Part shown: positions 52,919-61,172 of the stretch, piece by piece
Position numbering within the stretch: position 1 is the stretch's first letter
How the letters are laid out: the number at the start of each line of letters is the position of its first letter
Assembly: GCA_016793325.1 (NCBI GenBank)
Contig: JAEUKI010000003.1
Location: forward strand, 124,001 to 188,000
Direction of reading: 5' to 3'
Source of the DNA: Myxococcales bacterium
GTDB lineage: Bacteria > Myxococcota_A > Polyangia > Polyangiales > Ga0077539
DNA length: 64,000 bases
Translations under genes and position numbers: made by a program
Notes under the pieces: generated by a model
Told to the model about the DNA's origin: nothing
Seen by the model: the letters and a program-made list of their open reading frames with translations, nothing else
Databases searched by the model: none

Positions 52919-53979
52919 AAAAAGTACACGGCTGGCCCGATGGAGAAGCTCAGCGAGAACGGCGGAGCGAGCCACAGCTCGCGCTCGCGGCCCTGCTCGT
53001 TGATCGTCTGTCTCGCGCGGATGATGGTGGCCGCGCCTTCGACGCTGAGGCGAAGCCCGAGCCATCGCCCGAAGCGAGCGCTCGTCGCGAGCTCGGCGCC
53101 TGCCGATGCATAGAGCGAGGTCGTCGGCGTCGATCGATCGAGCATCGTCGCGTTGGCGGCGAACGCGCCGATGCTTCCGAGCCCGCACAGCTCGAGGCGC
53201 AGGATGCGCGAGCCGCCGACGGCCACGACGCCGCACAGTCGAACGGACCCTGAAGCGAGCGTCGAGTAGACGATGAACGGGTCGAAGTACGACGGCCACG
53301 CGGTGTCGAAGCGACCTGAAATCGCCGCGGCGATCGCGCCGTACCGCAGCGCGACGAGCAGCTGCGGACCGAGCGCGAGCGCAGGCAGCACCGCGACGCT
53401 CGCGGAGGGCGACACCGCCGCGTAGAGCTCGACCGGGATCGATGGTCTCGCGGGCGGCGCTCGTGGTGGAGCAGGCGTGATGCGCGGAGGAACGGGGCGC
53501 GTTGGTGGAGGAGGCTCGCGTGGTGCTTCGGGCTGCGCCGGGGTCGGGGCGACGACGACTGGCGCGACCGGCGGAGTGCTGAGCGCGGGCTCGATGGCGG
53601 GCGTTCGCGCGAGAGGGTCGATCGTCATGCTGACGGCGAGGCCGAGCGCGGCGCCGATGTCTGCGCAGTCGCTCCTTCGCGACACCAGGACGCGCGGCGT
53701 GCTCGTGCGTTCGCCGTCGACGCGCGTGACCGTGGCGCGAACCGCGCTCGACGCGCGCTCGATGCGCACGCGAACGGTGAGCGTCGCCGCGGGGTCGAAC
53801 GGATCGCGGCCGAGCCGCGCGGCCACGAGCTGACGGAGCTGGGTCTCGTCGAGGCAACGCTCGGTCTGCGCGTTCGCCGCGAACTCCAAACGAGCGCGAG
53901 GGAGCTCTTGCGCGACGGCGTCGCGCGTCGCGAGCGCGAGCGCCGCGGCGGTCAACGAGCGGGACACGAGGCGAAGCAT
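52915..53979 (-). CDS. Secreted hypothetical protein coupled to ECF sigma factor
   Basis: A 354-residue protein starting at ATG 53977-53979, with signal peptide MLRLVSRSLTAAALALATRDAVAQ. Residues 40-135 carry RCLDETQLRQLVAARLGRDPF and a central Cys (SDCADIGAAL), a domain often found fused to PPxPxP linkers in myxobacterial envelope proteins. A Pro/Ala linker follows, then a beta-rich C-terminal domain ending in aromatic-hydrophobic residues (AVYFL), possibly a small outer-membrane barrel. It precedes the sigma gene in a GTGA overlap. Confidence 0.82.
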   Translation of the reverse strand: MLRLVSRSLTAAALALATRDAVAQELPRARLEFAANAQTERCLDETQLRQLVAARLGRDPFDPAATLTVRVRIERASSAVRATVTRVDGERTSTPRVLVSRRSDCADIGAALGLAVSMTIDPLARTPAIEPALSTPPVAPVVVAPTPAQPEAPREPPPPTRPVPPRITPAPPRAPPARPSIPVELYAAVSPSASVAVLPALALGPQLLVALRYGAIAAAISGRFDTAWPSYFDPFIVYSTLASGSVRLCGVVAVGGSRILRLELCGLGSIGAFAANATMLDRSTPTTSLYASAGAELATSARFGRWLGLRLSVEGAATIIRARQTINEQGRERELWLAPPFSLSFSIGPAVYFL

Positions 53980-54129
53980 GGAGGGCGTTCTACCGGCGAA
54001 TGTCAGGGAGCACGAGTCGATCGCGGCGTAGTTGCGCGGACGGGCGTGGGACATTCAACGCTCGGTCGGAAGCTGGGACGCGGGCGCAATATTGATTGTG
54101 TGTGCGAACAATCGACCCGGAGCCGAACG

Positions 54130-56358
54130 CTATCGATCGACGCGAAACGGATCGACGACCAGTAGCACGCCGCCCTCGGGCTCGATGATGGCGCCGATCC
54201 ACGCGCTCACGCCGGCGCAGAGCGCGGGGAGCGGTCGAACGACGACGTCCTTGGCGTGCTCGATCCAGTCGACGCCGAGCGAGAGCGCGCGATCGTTGTC
54301 CTCGACGTCGACGACGTTGCGGCAATCGTGCGTTGGTTCGGCGATCCCCAGCCAGCTCGACAGGCACGGGACCGACTCGCTCGCGTCGGCCATGCGCACG
54401 CGGCGGACGCGATCGATGGGGAGCGCGACGCGGATCGGGCCCGAACTGACGACGAGGACGCCGCGCGTTCCGACGCGAATAGGGACCGTGAGCTTGAAGC
54501 GCGTCCCGTGGCCCGCGCGACTCGAGACGATCACGTCGCCGCCGAGGTCGATTGCTTCGCGGCGGACGAGGTCGAGGCCGACGCCGCGACCCGCGGCGGT
54601 GTCTGCGTGCGATCGCGTGGAAAATCCCGGGACGAACAGCAACGCCAACGTATCGGACTCCGTCGGGTTCTCGCCGAGCAGCCCCGACGCGCGGCCGCGC
54701 GTGCGCACCGCGTCGATGTCGACGCCCGCGCCGTCGTCTTCGACCTCGAACGTGAGCGAATCGCCGCGGCGCTCGGCGACGAGGCGGAGCGTTCCACGGA
54801 CGGATTTTCCGCGGGCGAGTCGTCGCGTCGGAACCTCGATCCCGTGCACGACCGCGTTGCGCACGAGCTGACCGAGCGGCTCGACGAGCCGCTCTGCGAC
54901 GGCCTTCGGCAGCTCGACTTGCTCGCCCTCGCGAACGACTCGGAGCTCCTTTCCGTTCGATCGCGCCGCGGCGTTGGCCACGGTCACGACGCGGTCGAAG
55001 AGCCAACGCACGGTCGCTGCGCTGAGCTGCTGCAAATCGTCGCGCGCTTCGGTCGTCATCGACGACAGCGCGTCGGCCTCTCGGCTGATCGCGACGCCTT
55101 CGGACTCGAGCGCCGTCGCCGCGTCGCGCAGAAATCGCGAGACCGAATGAAATCGCTCGAGCACCTCCGCGGCGACGCCCCACGGCCTCGGCGGACCCAA
55201 GCGCCGGATCGCTTCATCGAGGCTGCCCGACAGGTCCGACAGCGCCCTTCCAAATTCGATCGAGCGCGCGCTCGCGCCGGACACGCGCTCGCCGACGCTC
55301 GAGATGTCCGTGAGCCGCTCGCCGAGCGCGTGCAGCGCAGTCGAAGGGACGCGCACCTCGTCGACCATGCGCGCCGACGGAGACACCGCGCGATTGACGG
55401 GCCTCAGCGCGGCGGTCTCGATCGAGAAGCCAGCGTCCTTGAGGACCTTTTGCACGTCCTGCGCGCAGTTCTCAGCCTGATCCGGGACCGCGAGCGCCGC
55501 CGCGAGCATCGTCGCGGCTTCGGTGAGCGGCGTGACCGCGTGCGACATCGTGTCGTTCGGCGCGGCGAGCAGGCCCGCGAGCGCGCTCTCGATCGCGTGC
55601 GCTGCGACGGCGATCCCGTGGAACCCGACGGTCGACGCAGAGCCCTTGATCGAGTGCGCGTGTCGAAACGCGTCTCGCAGCGCGTCGTTTCGCGCTGTCG
55701 CCACGCTCGCGTCGCGCGCTTTCGCGACGGCGGACGAGAAGAGCTCGAGCCTGCTGTACGCCTCGCTCACGAAGAACGCGCGCACGTCCGGCTCGACCGA
55801 GCTGCGCGGTCGGGGGGCGCCCGTGTGGGGATCGAGCGAGACGCGATCGCTCGAAATCCTGTCGCTCGAAATCCTGTCGCTCGAGATGCGCTCGAGCGAG
55901 ATGCGCTCGGCCGACGTTCGATCCGCGCGTTGGCCGGGCGGTCGGCTGCTCGGTGACCCCTCTTCGGTTTGGTCGTACGACGCGGTTGGCGCTCCTGGTT
56001 CGAGCGACGGGATGCCTGTGGCTGGCGTCGGCAGGATCGCGGGGCGCGACGAGCGAAGGTCGGTCACGGTCAACGCAGAGGCGTCGAGCCCCGCGGCGGT
56101 GATCGCGGTCGCGAGCGACTCGCCGAGCAACGGCGCTACGCCCTCGGGGTCTTCGCGGAGCGTGGACTCGAGCGCCGCGAGCCTCGCGGCGAGCCCGCTC
56201 GCGCCCATCATCGCTGCGGCGCCGCGCAGCGCGTGGAGCGTCCTTTGCGCGGAGCGCGGGTCCCCGGCCGCGTTGATGATGGTGGACGCGCGCCGCTCGA
56301 CCTCGACCCGAAACAAGTCGATGAGCTCTGGATCGAGCGTCGATCGATCGTCGCTCAT
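54130..56358 (-). CDS. Chemotaxis histidine kinase CheA with two Hpt domains
   Basis: A 742-residue CheA-like kinase starting at ATG 56356-56358. It has two Hpt-type helices: a weak one with LHALRGAAAMMG (His 42), and a canonical one with HAHSIKGSAS (His 235). A tandem ERISSD linker lies between them (residues 151-176). The dimerisation domain (330-460) and the ATPase follow with N box RNAVVHG (500-506), G1 VEDDGAGVD and G2 GRGVGLDLVRR. The C-terminus is CheW-like (620-742). No CheY-type receiver is fused. A P2 domain for CheY/CheB docking is missing. Confidence 0.94.
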   Translation of the reverse strand: MSDDRSTLDPELIDLFRVEVERRASTIINAAGDPRSAQRTLHALRGAAAMMGASGLAARLAALESTLREDPEGVAPLLGESLATAITAAGLDASALTVTDLRSSRPAILPTPATGIPSLEPGAPTASYDQTEEGSPSSRPPGQRADRTSAERISLERISSDRISSDRISSDRVSLDPHTGAPRPRSSVEPDVRAFFVSEAYSRLELFSSAVAKARDASVATARNDALRDAFRHAHSIKGSASTVGFHGIAVAAHAIESALAGLLAAPNDTMSHAVTPLTEAATMLAAALAVPDQAENCAQDVQKVLKDAGFSIETAALRPVNRAVSPSARMVDEVRVPSTALHALGERLTDISSVGERVSGASARSIEFGRALSDLSGSLDEAIRRLGPPRPWGVAAEVLERFHSVSRFLRDAATALESEGVAISREADALSSMTTEARDDLQQLSAATVRWLFDRVVTVANAAARSNGKELRVVREGEQVELPKAVAERLVEPLGQLVRNAVVHGIEVPTRRLARGKSVRGTLRLVAERRGDSLTFEVEDDGAGVDIDAVRTRGRASGLLGENPTESDTLALLFVPGFSTRSHADTAAGRGVGLDLVRREAIDLGGDVIVSSRAGHGTRFKLTVPIRVGTRGVLVVSSGPIRVALPIDRVRRVRMADASESVPCLSSWLGIAEPTHDCRNVVDVEDNDRALSLGVDWIEHAKDVVVRPLPALCAGVSAWIGAIIEPEGGVLLVVDPFRVDR
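55831..55905 (-). repeat. Tandem 15-base repeats encoding ERISSD-type linker in cheA
   Basis: Five imperfect 15-base units encode the repeated peptide R-I-S-S-D / E-R-I-S-L on the minus strand between the two Hpt domains. The middle three units are nearly identical, suggesting recent slippage. Confidence 0.82.
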
Positions 56359-56364
56359 GGACGA

Positions 56365-57267
56365 TCAGCCTCCGCGGAGCGTCGCGGCGAGTCGCGCGAG
56401 CGCGGCTTGAATGTCTTCTCCGCCGCTTTGTTGCGCGATCGATCGCGCGCGAGCGACGTCGGGAGCGAGACGCTCGGCGAGCTCTTCGAGCCGCGAGACG
56501 AGCGCTTCGCTCTCGATATCGAGCACACGAAATGAACCCGCAGCGTCGCGCAGGGCGTCGTCGGCGACGCGCACGGACTCCGCGGACGCGGCGGCGCGGG
56601 TGACTTCGTCGGCGATCTGCCTGAGCGCTCCGCGGGCGTCCTCGAGGCTCAGCATCGAGCGCTGCGTGAGCTCGGCGGACGCGCGGAGGGCCTCGCCGAT
56701 CTCGCGTGCGCTCATGGCCATGCGCAGCGCGAGTCGTCGGATCTCGTCGCCGAGCCCCCCGAGCGCCCTCGCGACCTCGCCTCCGACGCGCAGCCCTTCG
56801 ATCCCCGTGTTGAGGGCGAGGAGCGCGATGCGATCGCCGGTGGCGGCGAGCTCCGCGGTCTCTTGGGCGAGGTCGTCGAGGCGCGTCGAGAGCGGGCGCA
56901 GCTCGTCGGTGCTTCGGTCGAGCGCGAGTCGCTGGTGGTTTCCCGCGTTGGCAGCGCGTTCGACCGCTTCGATGATGGTGTTGGCCCGCGCCGCGACGCC
57001 TGCGGACTCGTGGGCCGCGCGAACGAGCGTGCGGATACGGTCGAACGCCGCGGAGATCTTCGCGGACGCCGCTGCCGGTGTGGTCGAGGGCGGGCGATAC
57101 ACGAGGTCTCCCCGCGCGAACGCCTCGATCGCGCCGCGGAGCGCGGTGAGCTCCGCGCTCTCTTCGGCGCTCGGCGAGTGGTCTCGGGGCGCGGGCACTT
57201 CGACGGGCGTTGTCGCGTCGGCGAGCCGGTCGGCGAGCGTGTGGAGGAGCGTTCGAAGGTCGTTCAC
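56365..57267 (-). CDS. Soluble methyl-accepting chemotaxis-like protein
   Basis: A 300-residue protein. I use GTG 57265-57267 because AGGTGA lies 5 bases upstream; a GTG at 57307-57309 overlapping the CheW stop is also possible. Residues 146-187 resemble the MCP signalling hairpin tip (RIALLALNTGIEGLRVGG and LGDEIRRLALRMAMSAREI against the usual TNLLALNAAIEAARAGE and VADEVRxLAxRS). There is no transmembrane helix, HAMP domain or obvious methylation helices; it may be a cytosolic receptor or a coupling scaffold for CheA. Confidence 0.86.
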   Translation of the reverse strand: MNDLRTLLHTLADRLADATTPVEVPAPRDHSPSAEESAELTALRGAIEAFARGDLVYRPPSTTPAAASAKISAAFDRIRTLVRAAHESAGVAARANTIIEAVERAANAGNHQRLALDRSTDELRPLSTRLDDLAQETAELAATGDRIALLALNTGIEGLRVGGEVARALGGLGDEIRRLALRMAMSAREIGEALRASAELTQRSMLSLEDARGALRQIADEVTRAAASAESVRVADDALRDAAGSFRVLDIESEALVSRLEELAERLAPDVARARSIAQQSGGEDIQAALARLAATLRGG

Positions 57268-57305
57268 TGCGTCACCTGAATGGTCGGAAACGATGCAGGG
57301 CGCGC

Positions 57306-57683
57306 TCACAAGAGGCGCGGGCTGCGGCGCATCGCCTCGCGCGCGCGGCGCGCCAGGGTCGATGGTTCGATGAGCTCAGCGCCTTCGGGGAGCGCCGCGG
57401 CGAAGCCGAACACGCTGTCTGCGGCCCAGCCGACTTCGCCGAGGTCGGTGCTCGTGACGATGGCGACGAGCGAGACGTACGCGTCCCGGGCCCCGTCGAC
57501 GACGTCGAGCAGCGGAAAGACCCTCCCGCGGTGCGCGAACACGCCGAGCATCGGCTCGTGCTTCGTCGGAAATCCGCTGAGCTTCGGCGACGGGATCACC
57601 ACGCGAACGTCTCGCGCGGCGACGGCGAGCTGCCGGTCCGCGCGTCGAAAGCAGAACACCTCGGGCGCGTGCTGGTCGCTCAA
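57306..57683 (-). CDS. CheW-like coupling protein
   Basis: A 125-residue single-domain CheW-type protein. The TTG at 57681-57683 overlaps the stop of the response regulator gene (TTGA), and is chosen as start. EVFCFRRADRQLAVAARDVRVVIP and MLGVFAHRGRVFPLLDVVDG are the two beta-barrel halves of the CheW fold. It probably links the receptor-like protein to CheA at the array. The frame upstream of this start is shadow sequence. Confidence 0.86.
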   Translation of the reverse strand: MSDQHAPEVFCFRRADRQLAVAARDVRVVIPSPKLSGFPTKHEPMLGVFAHRGRVFPLLDVVDGARDAYVSLVAIVTSTDLGEVGWAADSVFGFAAALPEGAELIEPSTLARRAREAMRRSPRLL

Positions 57684-59398
57684 GCGCTGCTCCTGCGGCG
57701 GATCAGCCGGGCGCGGCGGAGCTGGAATACGGTTTTGCACACGTCGAATGAATTCATGTGCGTCCGCGCGATCAGCTCGTTGATCGTGCGCTGCCCGTCG
57801 AGCGCGTCGAGCACCCGCCGCTCGCTCGGCGAGAGCCTCGCGACGCCGACACTCTCGACCACGCCGTGATCCACGGCGAACACGTCGTCGAACGAGCGGA
57901 CCTCTTGTTCGATTTGGCCCCACTCGTCGACGCGGCGAAAGCCCTCGAGCACGAGCGCTTCGACGGGCAGCCCGAGCGCGGCGGCCTCGGCCTCGGGGCG
58001 ACGGAGCCCTTGGATGAACTCGAACGACCCGTCGCGCCAGCGGCACACCTCGTAGAGGATCTCGGACGACTGTCGGGTGAGCAGTCGTTCGAGGCTGTCT
58101 TTGTCGAGTCGGCCAGCTTCGATGAGCGCGTCTCCGAGCCGCCCGCGGACGCCCGAGCGCAGCAGTCCGTCGAGCTCGTCGCGCGTGATCACGCCGGCCG
58201 CCACCGCGTAGCGGCCGAGCAAGAACTCGGGCGAGACGTTGCGCGCGAGGGCGAGCTCGATCGAGCCGCGATAGAAGCAGAGCTCGACCGCTGCGTCGCC
58301 GCGCTTGACCGCGAGGACGCCGGTCTGCTGCTGAAATCGCAGCATTTGCAGCACTTCACCGAGCGGGACGAGCTCGATGTCTCCCTCGAGGCCGACGCGC
58401 CGGTCGCGCTCGAGCACGGCGAGCGCTGACTTCACGCTCTCGGCGATCGCATGGAGGTCTTCGGAGTCGAGGCGATCTGCGAGGGTGAGGGCGAGGCGCT
58501 TGGGGTCTTGGGTCGGGAGCGCGCGGCCGATGATTCCGACGAGCGACTGCGCGAAGCGCTCGAGCGCTTCGATCCGACGGTCGGCTTCGGCGATCGCCGC
58601 GGAGCCTTCGCCGGTCACCTCGGAGTCTTCGACGGGGAGCAGCCCGACGACGGTCTGCTCGCTCTCTTCGAGGCCCGCCATCCACGGCGCGACGGCGAGC
58701 GTCGCGTGCGCGGACTCGTCGCGCGCGGTGCGCGGAGGGGTCGGCAGTTGGATCGCTTGCGTCGGCGACGTGTCGAGCCTCGGCCGCGCGAGCACGGTCG
58801 CAGATCGATCTCGTGGAACAGGCGGCGGCGCGAGCGAAGGATCCGCTTGCGGAACGGGCGTGGGCGACTGCGCTCCGACGCGCGCCGCTGCTTTGGCGGT
58901 CGGCGACGGCGCGGCCGACAATCGTGGTCCCGGGCGGGTCGTCGTGGTCTGCGGCGACGGCGGCGGGATCGACGCGGTGCGGCCGAGCTCTTCGTTGACC
59001 AACGTGACGGGTTGGTTTGTCGGGCGTGTGTGCGCCGAGAGCGCGTGACCGACGACGGCGAGCAGCGCGTTGGGCTCGAACGGCTTGGTGATCGAGTGCG
59101 CAGCGTGCGTCTGCTGCAGAAATCTCGGGCCGATCACGTCTGCCTTCGCGCTCATGAGCACGAGGGGCAGCGTGCGAAGCGCGGGCATCGCGCGGATCGC
59201 CTGCGCGAGCTGATAGCCGTTGAGTCGCGGCATCACGAAGTCGAGCAGCGCCGCGTCGAAGGACTCTCGCTGCATCAAATCGAGCGCCGCCTGACCATCG
59301 GGCGCCGAGCTCACCTCGTAGCCGGCCTCCTCGAGGATCGAGCGGACGAGACGGCGGATCGTGGCGCTGTCGTCGACGACCAGGACCCGGCCAGACAT
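57680..59398 (-). CDS. Response regulator with DUF4388 (PATAN) domain
   Basis: A 572-residue protein. The N-terminal receiver domain (4-122) has the acidic pair VDDSA, phospho-acceptor Asp 53 in LLDFVMPRLNG and conserved Lys 105 in TKPFEPN. A 150-residue Pro/Thr-rich linker follows, then DUF4388 (PATAN) from about residue 335 (GDIELVPLGEVLQMLRFQ) and a winged-helix-like tail (LSPSERRVLDALDGQRTINELI). PATAN regulators govern motility output in cyanobacteria and Myxococcota. It begins the operon RR-CheW-MCP-CheA, whose order suggests it is the output of this CheA. Confidence 0.93.
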   Translation of the reverse strand: MSGRVLVVDDSATIRRLVRSILEEAGYEVSSAPDGQAALDLMQRESFDAALLDFVMPRLNGYQLAQAIRAMPALRTLPLVLMSAKADVIGPRFLQQTHAAHSITKPFEPNALLAVVGHALSAHTRPTNQPVTLVNEELGRTASIPPPSPQTTTTRPGPRLSAAPSPTAKAAARVGAQSPTPVPQADPSLAPPPVPRDRSATVLARPRLDTSPTQAIQLPTPPRTARDESAHATLAVAPWMAGLEESEQTVVGLLPVEDSEVTGEGSAAIAEADRRIEALERFAQSLVGIIGRALPTQDPKRLALTLADRLDSEDLHAIAESVKSALAVLERDRRVGLEGDIELVPLGEVLQMLRFQQQTGVLAVKRGDAAVELCFYRGSIELALARNVSPEFLLGRYAVAAGVITRDELDGLLRSGVRGRLGDALIEAGRLDKDSLERLLTRQSSEILYEVCRWRDGSFEFIQGLRRPEAEAAALGLPVEALVLEGFRRVDEWGQIEQEVRSFDDVFAVDHGVVESVGVARLSPSERRVLDALDGQRTINELIARTHMNSFDVCKTVFQLRRARLIRRRSSA

Positions 59399-59438
59399 CG
59401 ATTCGAAGCCTCAACCTTTCTTCGCGCGGAGGTGCGAG

Positions 59439-59469
59439 CGCTAGACGAGCCCAACGCGAGCGTCTAGCG
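59439..59469. promoter_or_regulatory. Inverted repeat in pyrR leader/upstream region
   Basis: CGCTAGACG (59439-59447) and CGTCTAGCG (59461-59469) are perfect 9-base inverted arms around a 13-base loop. The place is between the response-regulator start and pyrR. It may be a terminator for neither, as no T-run follows, or an operator / leader stem. Confidence 0.35.
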
Positions 59470-59519
59470 GACGGGCGCAAGTAGACCCCCTATGCCTCAC
59501 GCGTGGCAAGAGTCAGCTT

Positions 59520-59551
59520 TGCCAGACCTTCGGAGAAACTTCGGGTTGGCA
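59520..59551 (+). promoter_or_regulatory. Possible RNA hairpin in pyrR leader
   Basis: TGCCAGACC (59520-59528) and GGGTTGGCA (59543-59551) pair with one mismatch and one G-T pair around a 14-base loop, about 34 bases before the pyrR start. It could bind PyrR or affect ribosome access; the known Bacillus PyrR-binding loop consensus is not evident. Confidence 0.3.
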
Positions 59552-59585
59552 GCATTCTCGACGGTGTTGGTCCGATGGGTTTAGG

Positions 59586-60185
59586 GTGCCGCCCGACGCG
59601 GTGATGGACCCTCCCAACGCACGAATTGTGATGGACGCCGACGAAATCGCCCGCGCGCTCAGGCGTATCGCTGGTGAGGTGACCGAGCGAAACCGCGGGG
59701 CGGAGGCGCTGTGCCTCGTCGGGGTTCGGCGCGGCGGTGTTCCGCTCGCGTATCGGCTGCGGGTGCTGCTGCGAGAGCTCGAGGGCAGAGATGTTCCCGT
59801 CGGGACGGTGGACATCAATTTGTATCGCGACGACCTCGGGGCCTCGCGCGCCGCGCCCGTCGTGGGACGAAGCGACATTCACTTCGAGCTCGACGGCCGC
59901 GTGGTGCTCCTCGTCGATGACGTCCTCTACACGGGGCGCACCGTCCGCGCGGCGATCGACGCGCTGATGGACTACGGTCGACCGCGCGCGGTGCAGCTCT
60001 GCGCCCTCATCGATCGAGGCCACCGCGAGCTGCCGATCGCCGCGGATTTCGTGGGTCGCGTCGTGGCCACCGCCCGCGACGAGCGCGTGGATGTCGTGCT
60101 CGACGCAGAGGACGGGAGCCCCGATCGCGCAGAGGTTCGCGGGACGAACAAGGACCCAAACGCCGCGGAGGGAGGCGCGCCGTGA
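59586..60185 (+). CDS. pyrR: Bifunctional pyrimidine operon regulator / uracil phosphoribosyltransferase PyrR
   Basis: A 199-residue protein starting at GTG 59586, with an ATG 18 bases later also possible. The phosphoribosyltransferase core carries the PRPP-binding signature [18 protein letters not shown] (107-124). In Firmicutes PyrR senses UMP/UTP and controls transcription attenuation; here it heads the pyrB gene but I see no clear anti-terminator. It may act mainly as uracil phosphoribosyltransferase. It overlaps pyrB by GTGA. Confidence 0.94.
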   Translation: MPPDAVMDPPNARIVMDADEIARALRRIAGEVTERNRGAEALCLVGVRRGGVPLAYRLRVLLRELEGRDVPVGTVDINLYRDDLGASRAAPVVGRSDIHFELDGRVVLLVDDVLYTGRTVRAAIDALMDYGRPRAVQLCALIDRGHRELPIAADFVGRVVATARDERVDVVLDAEDGSPDRAEVRGTNKDPNAAEGGAP

Positions 60186-61114
60186 CGAACAAGCACTTGC
60201 TCGACATCGAGACGCTCGACACGCAGCGCATCGTGCAGTTTCTGGATACGGCCGAGGTCTTCTTCGACGTCTCGCGTCGCAAGGTCCGAAAGGTCCCGAC
60301 GCTCCGCGGCAAGACGGTGATCAATCTCTTCTTCGAGGCGTCGACGCGCACGCGGACGTCCTTCGAAATCGCTGGAAAACGCCTTAGCGCCGACGTCGTC
60401 AACGTGTCGTCCTCGGGCTCGAGCGTGAGCAAGGGAGAGACCCTCCTCGACACCGTGAAGAACCTCGAGGCGATGCGCCCGGACGTCCTCGTGATCCGTC
60501 ACTCGTCGAGCGGAGCGCCGCACTTCGTCGCGAAGCACACGACCGCCAGCGTGATCAACGCGGGCGACGGGACGCACGAGCACCCCACGCAGGCGCTGCT
60601 CGATGCGTTTACGATTCGCCGCTCAAAAGGCTCGATTCGCGACCTCGTGGTGACCATCACGGGGGACGTCACCCACTCGCGCGTCGCGCGTTCGAACGCG
60701 CACTTGCTCGCCAAGCTCGGCGCGCGGGTGCGCGTGTGCGGTCCGCGCACCATGATGCCGCCGGGGATCGAGCGGCTCGGCGTCGAGGTCTTCGACGACT
60801 TCGCCCGCGCGGCCGAGGGCGCGGACGTGCTCATGATGTTGCGCATCCAGCGTGAGCGGATGGGCGAGGTTCTGTTTCCGACGGCGCGCGAGTATTCGCG
60901 GCAATTCGGCCTCGGAAAGCGCGTGCTCGCCATGGCGAAGCCCGACGCCATCGTGATGCACCCCGGCCCCATGAACCGCGGGGTCGAGATCGATCCCGAG
61001 GTCGCCGACGGCCCGCAGAGCGTGATCCTCGACCAAGTCGAAGCGGGGGTCGCCGTGCGCATGGCGACGCTCTACCTGCTCGCAGGCGAGGCGGGACAGA
61101 GCCCGTTGTCCTGA
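60182..61114 (+). CDS. pyrB: Aspartate carbamoyltransferase, catalytic subunit
   Basis: A 310-residue enzyme for the first committed step of pyrimidine synthesis: carbamoyl phosphate plus aspartate to carbamoyl aspartate. It shows the family motif [15 protein letters not shown] (carbamoyl phosphate binding, about residues 49-63), [14 protein letters not shown] near residue 130, and [11 protein letters not shown] near 262. The start GTG 60182 overlaps the pyrR stop. A pyrI regulatory gene or pyrC is not seen before the next gene, which is unrelated. Confidence 0.97.
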   Translation: MTNKHLLDIETLDTQRIVQFLDTAEVFFDVSRRKVRKVPTLRGKTVINLFFEASTRTRTSFEIAGKRLSADVVNVSSSGSSVSKGETLLDTVKNLEAMRPDVLVIRHSSSGAPHFVAKHTTASVINAGDGTHEHPTQALLDAFTIRRSKGSIRDLVVTITGDVTHSRVARSNAHLLAKLGARVRVCGPRTMMPPGIERLGVEVFDDFARAAEGADVLMMLRIQRERMGEVLFPTAREYSRQFGLGKRVLAMAKPDAIVMHPGPMNRGVEIDPEVADGPQSVILDQVEAGVAVRMATLYLLAGEAGQSPLS

Positions 61115-61172
61115 ACGATGCAGCGATAGGATGTACGGGGGCGCGGGCGTTGCGGTGTACACTCGCGAGGCT

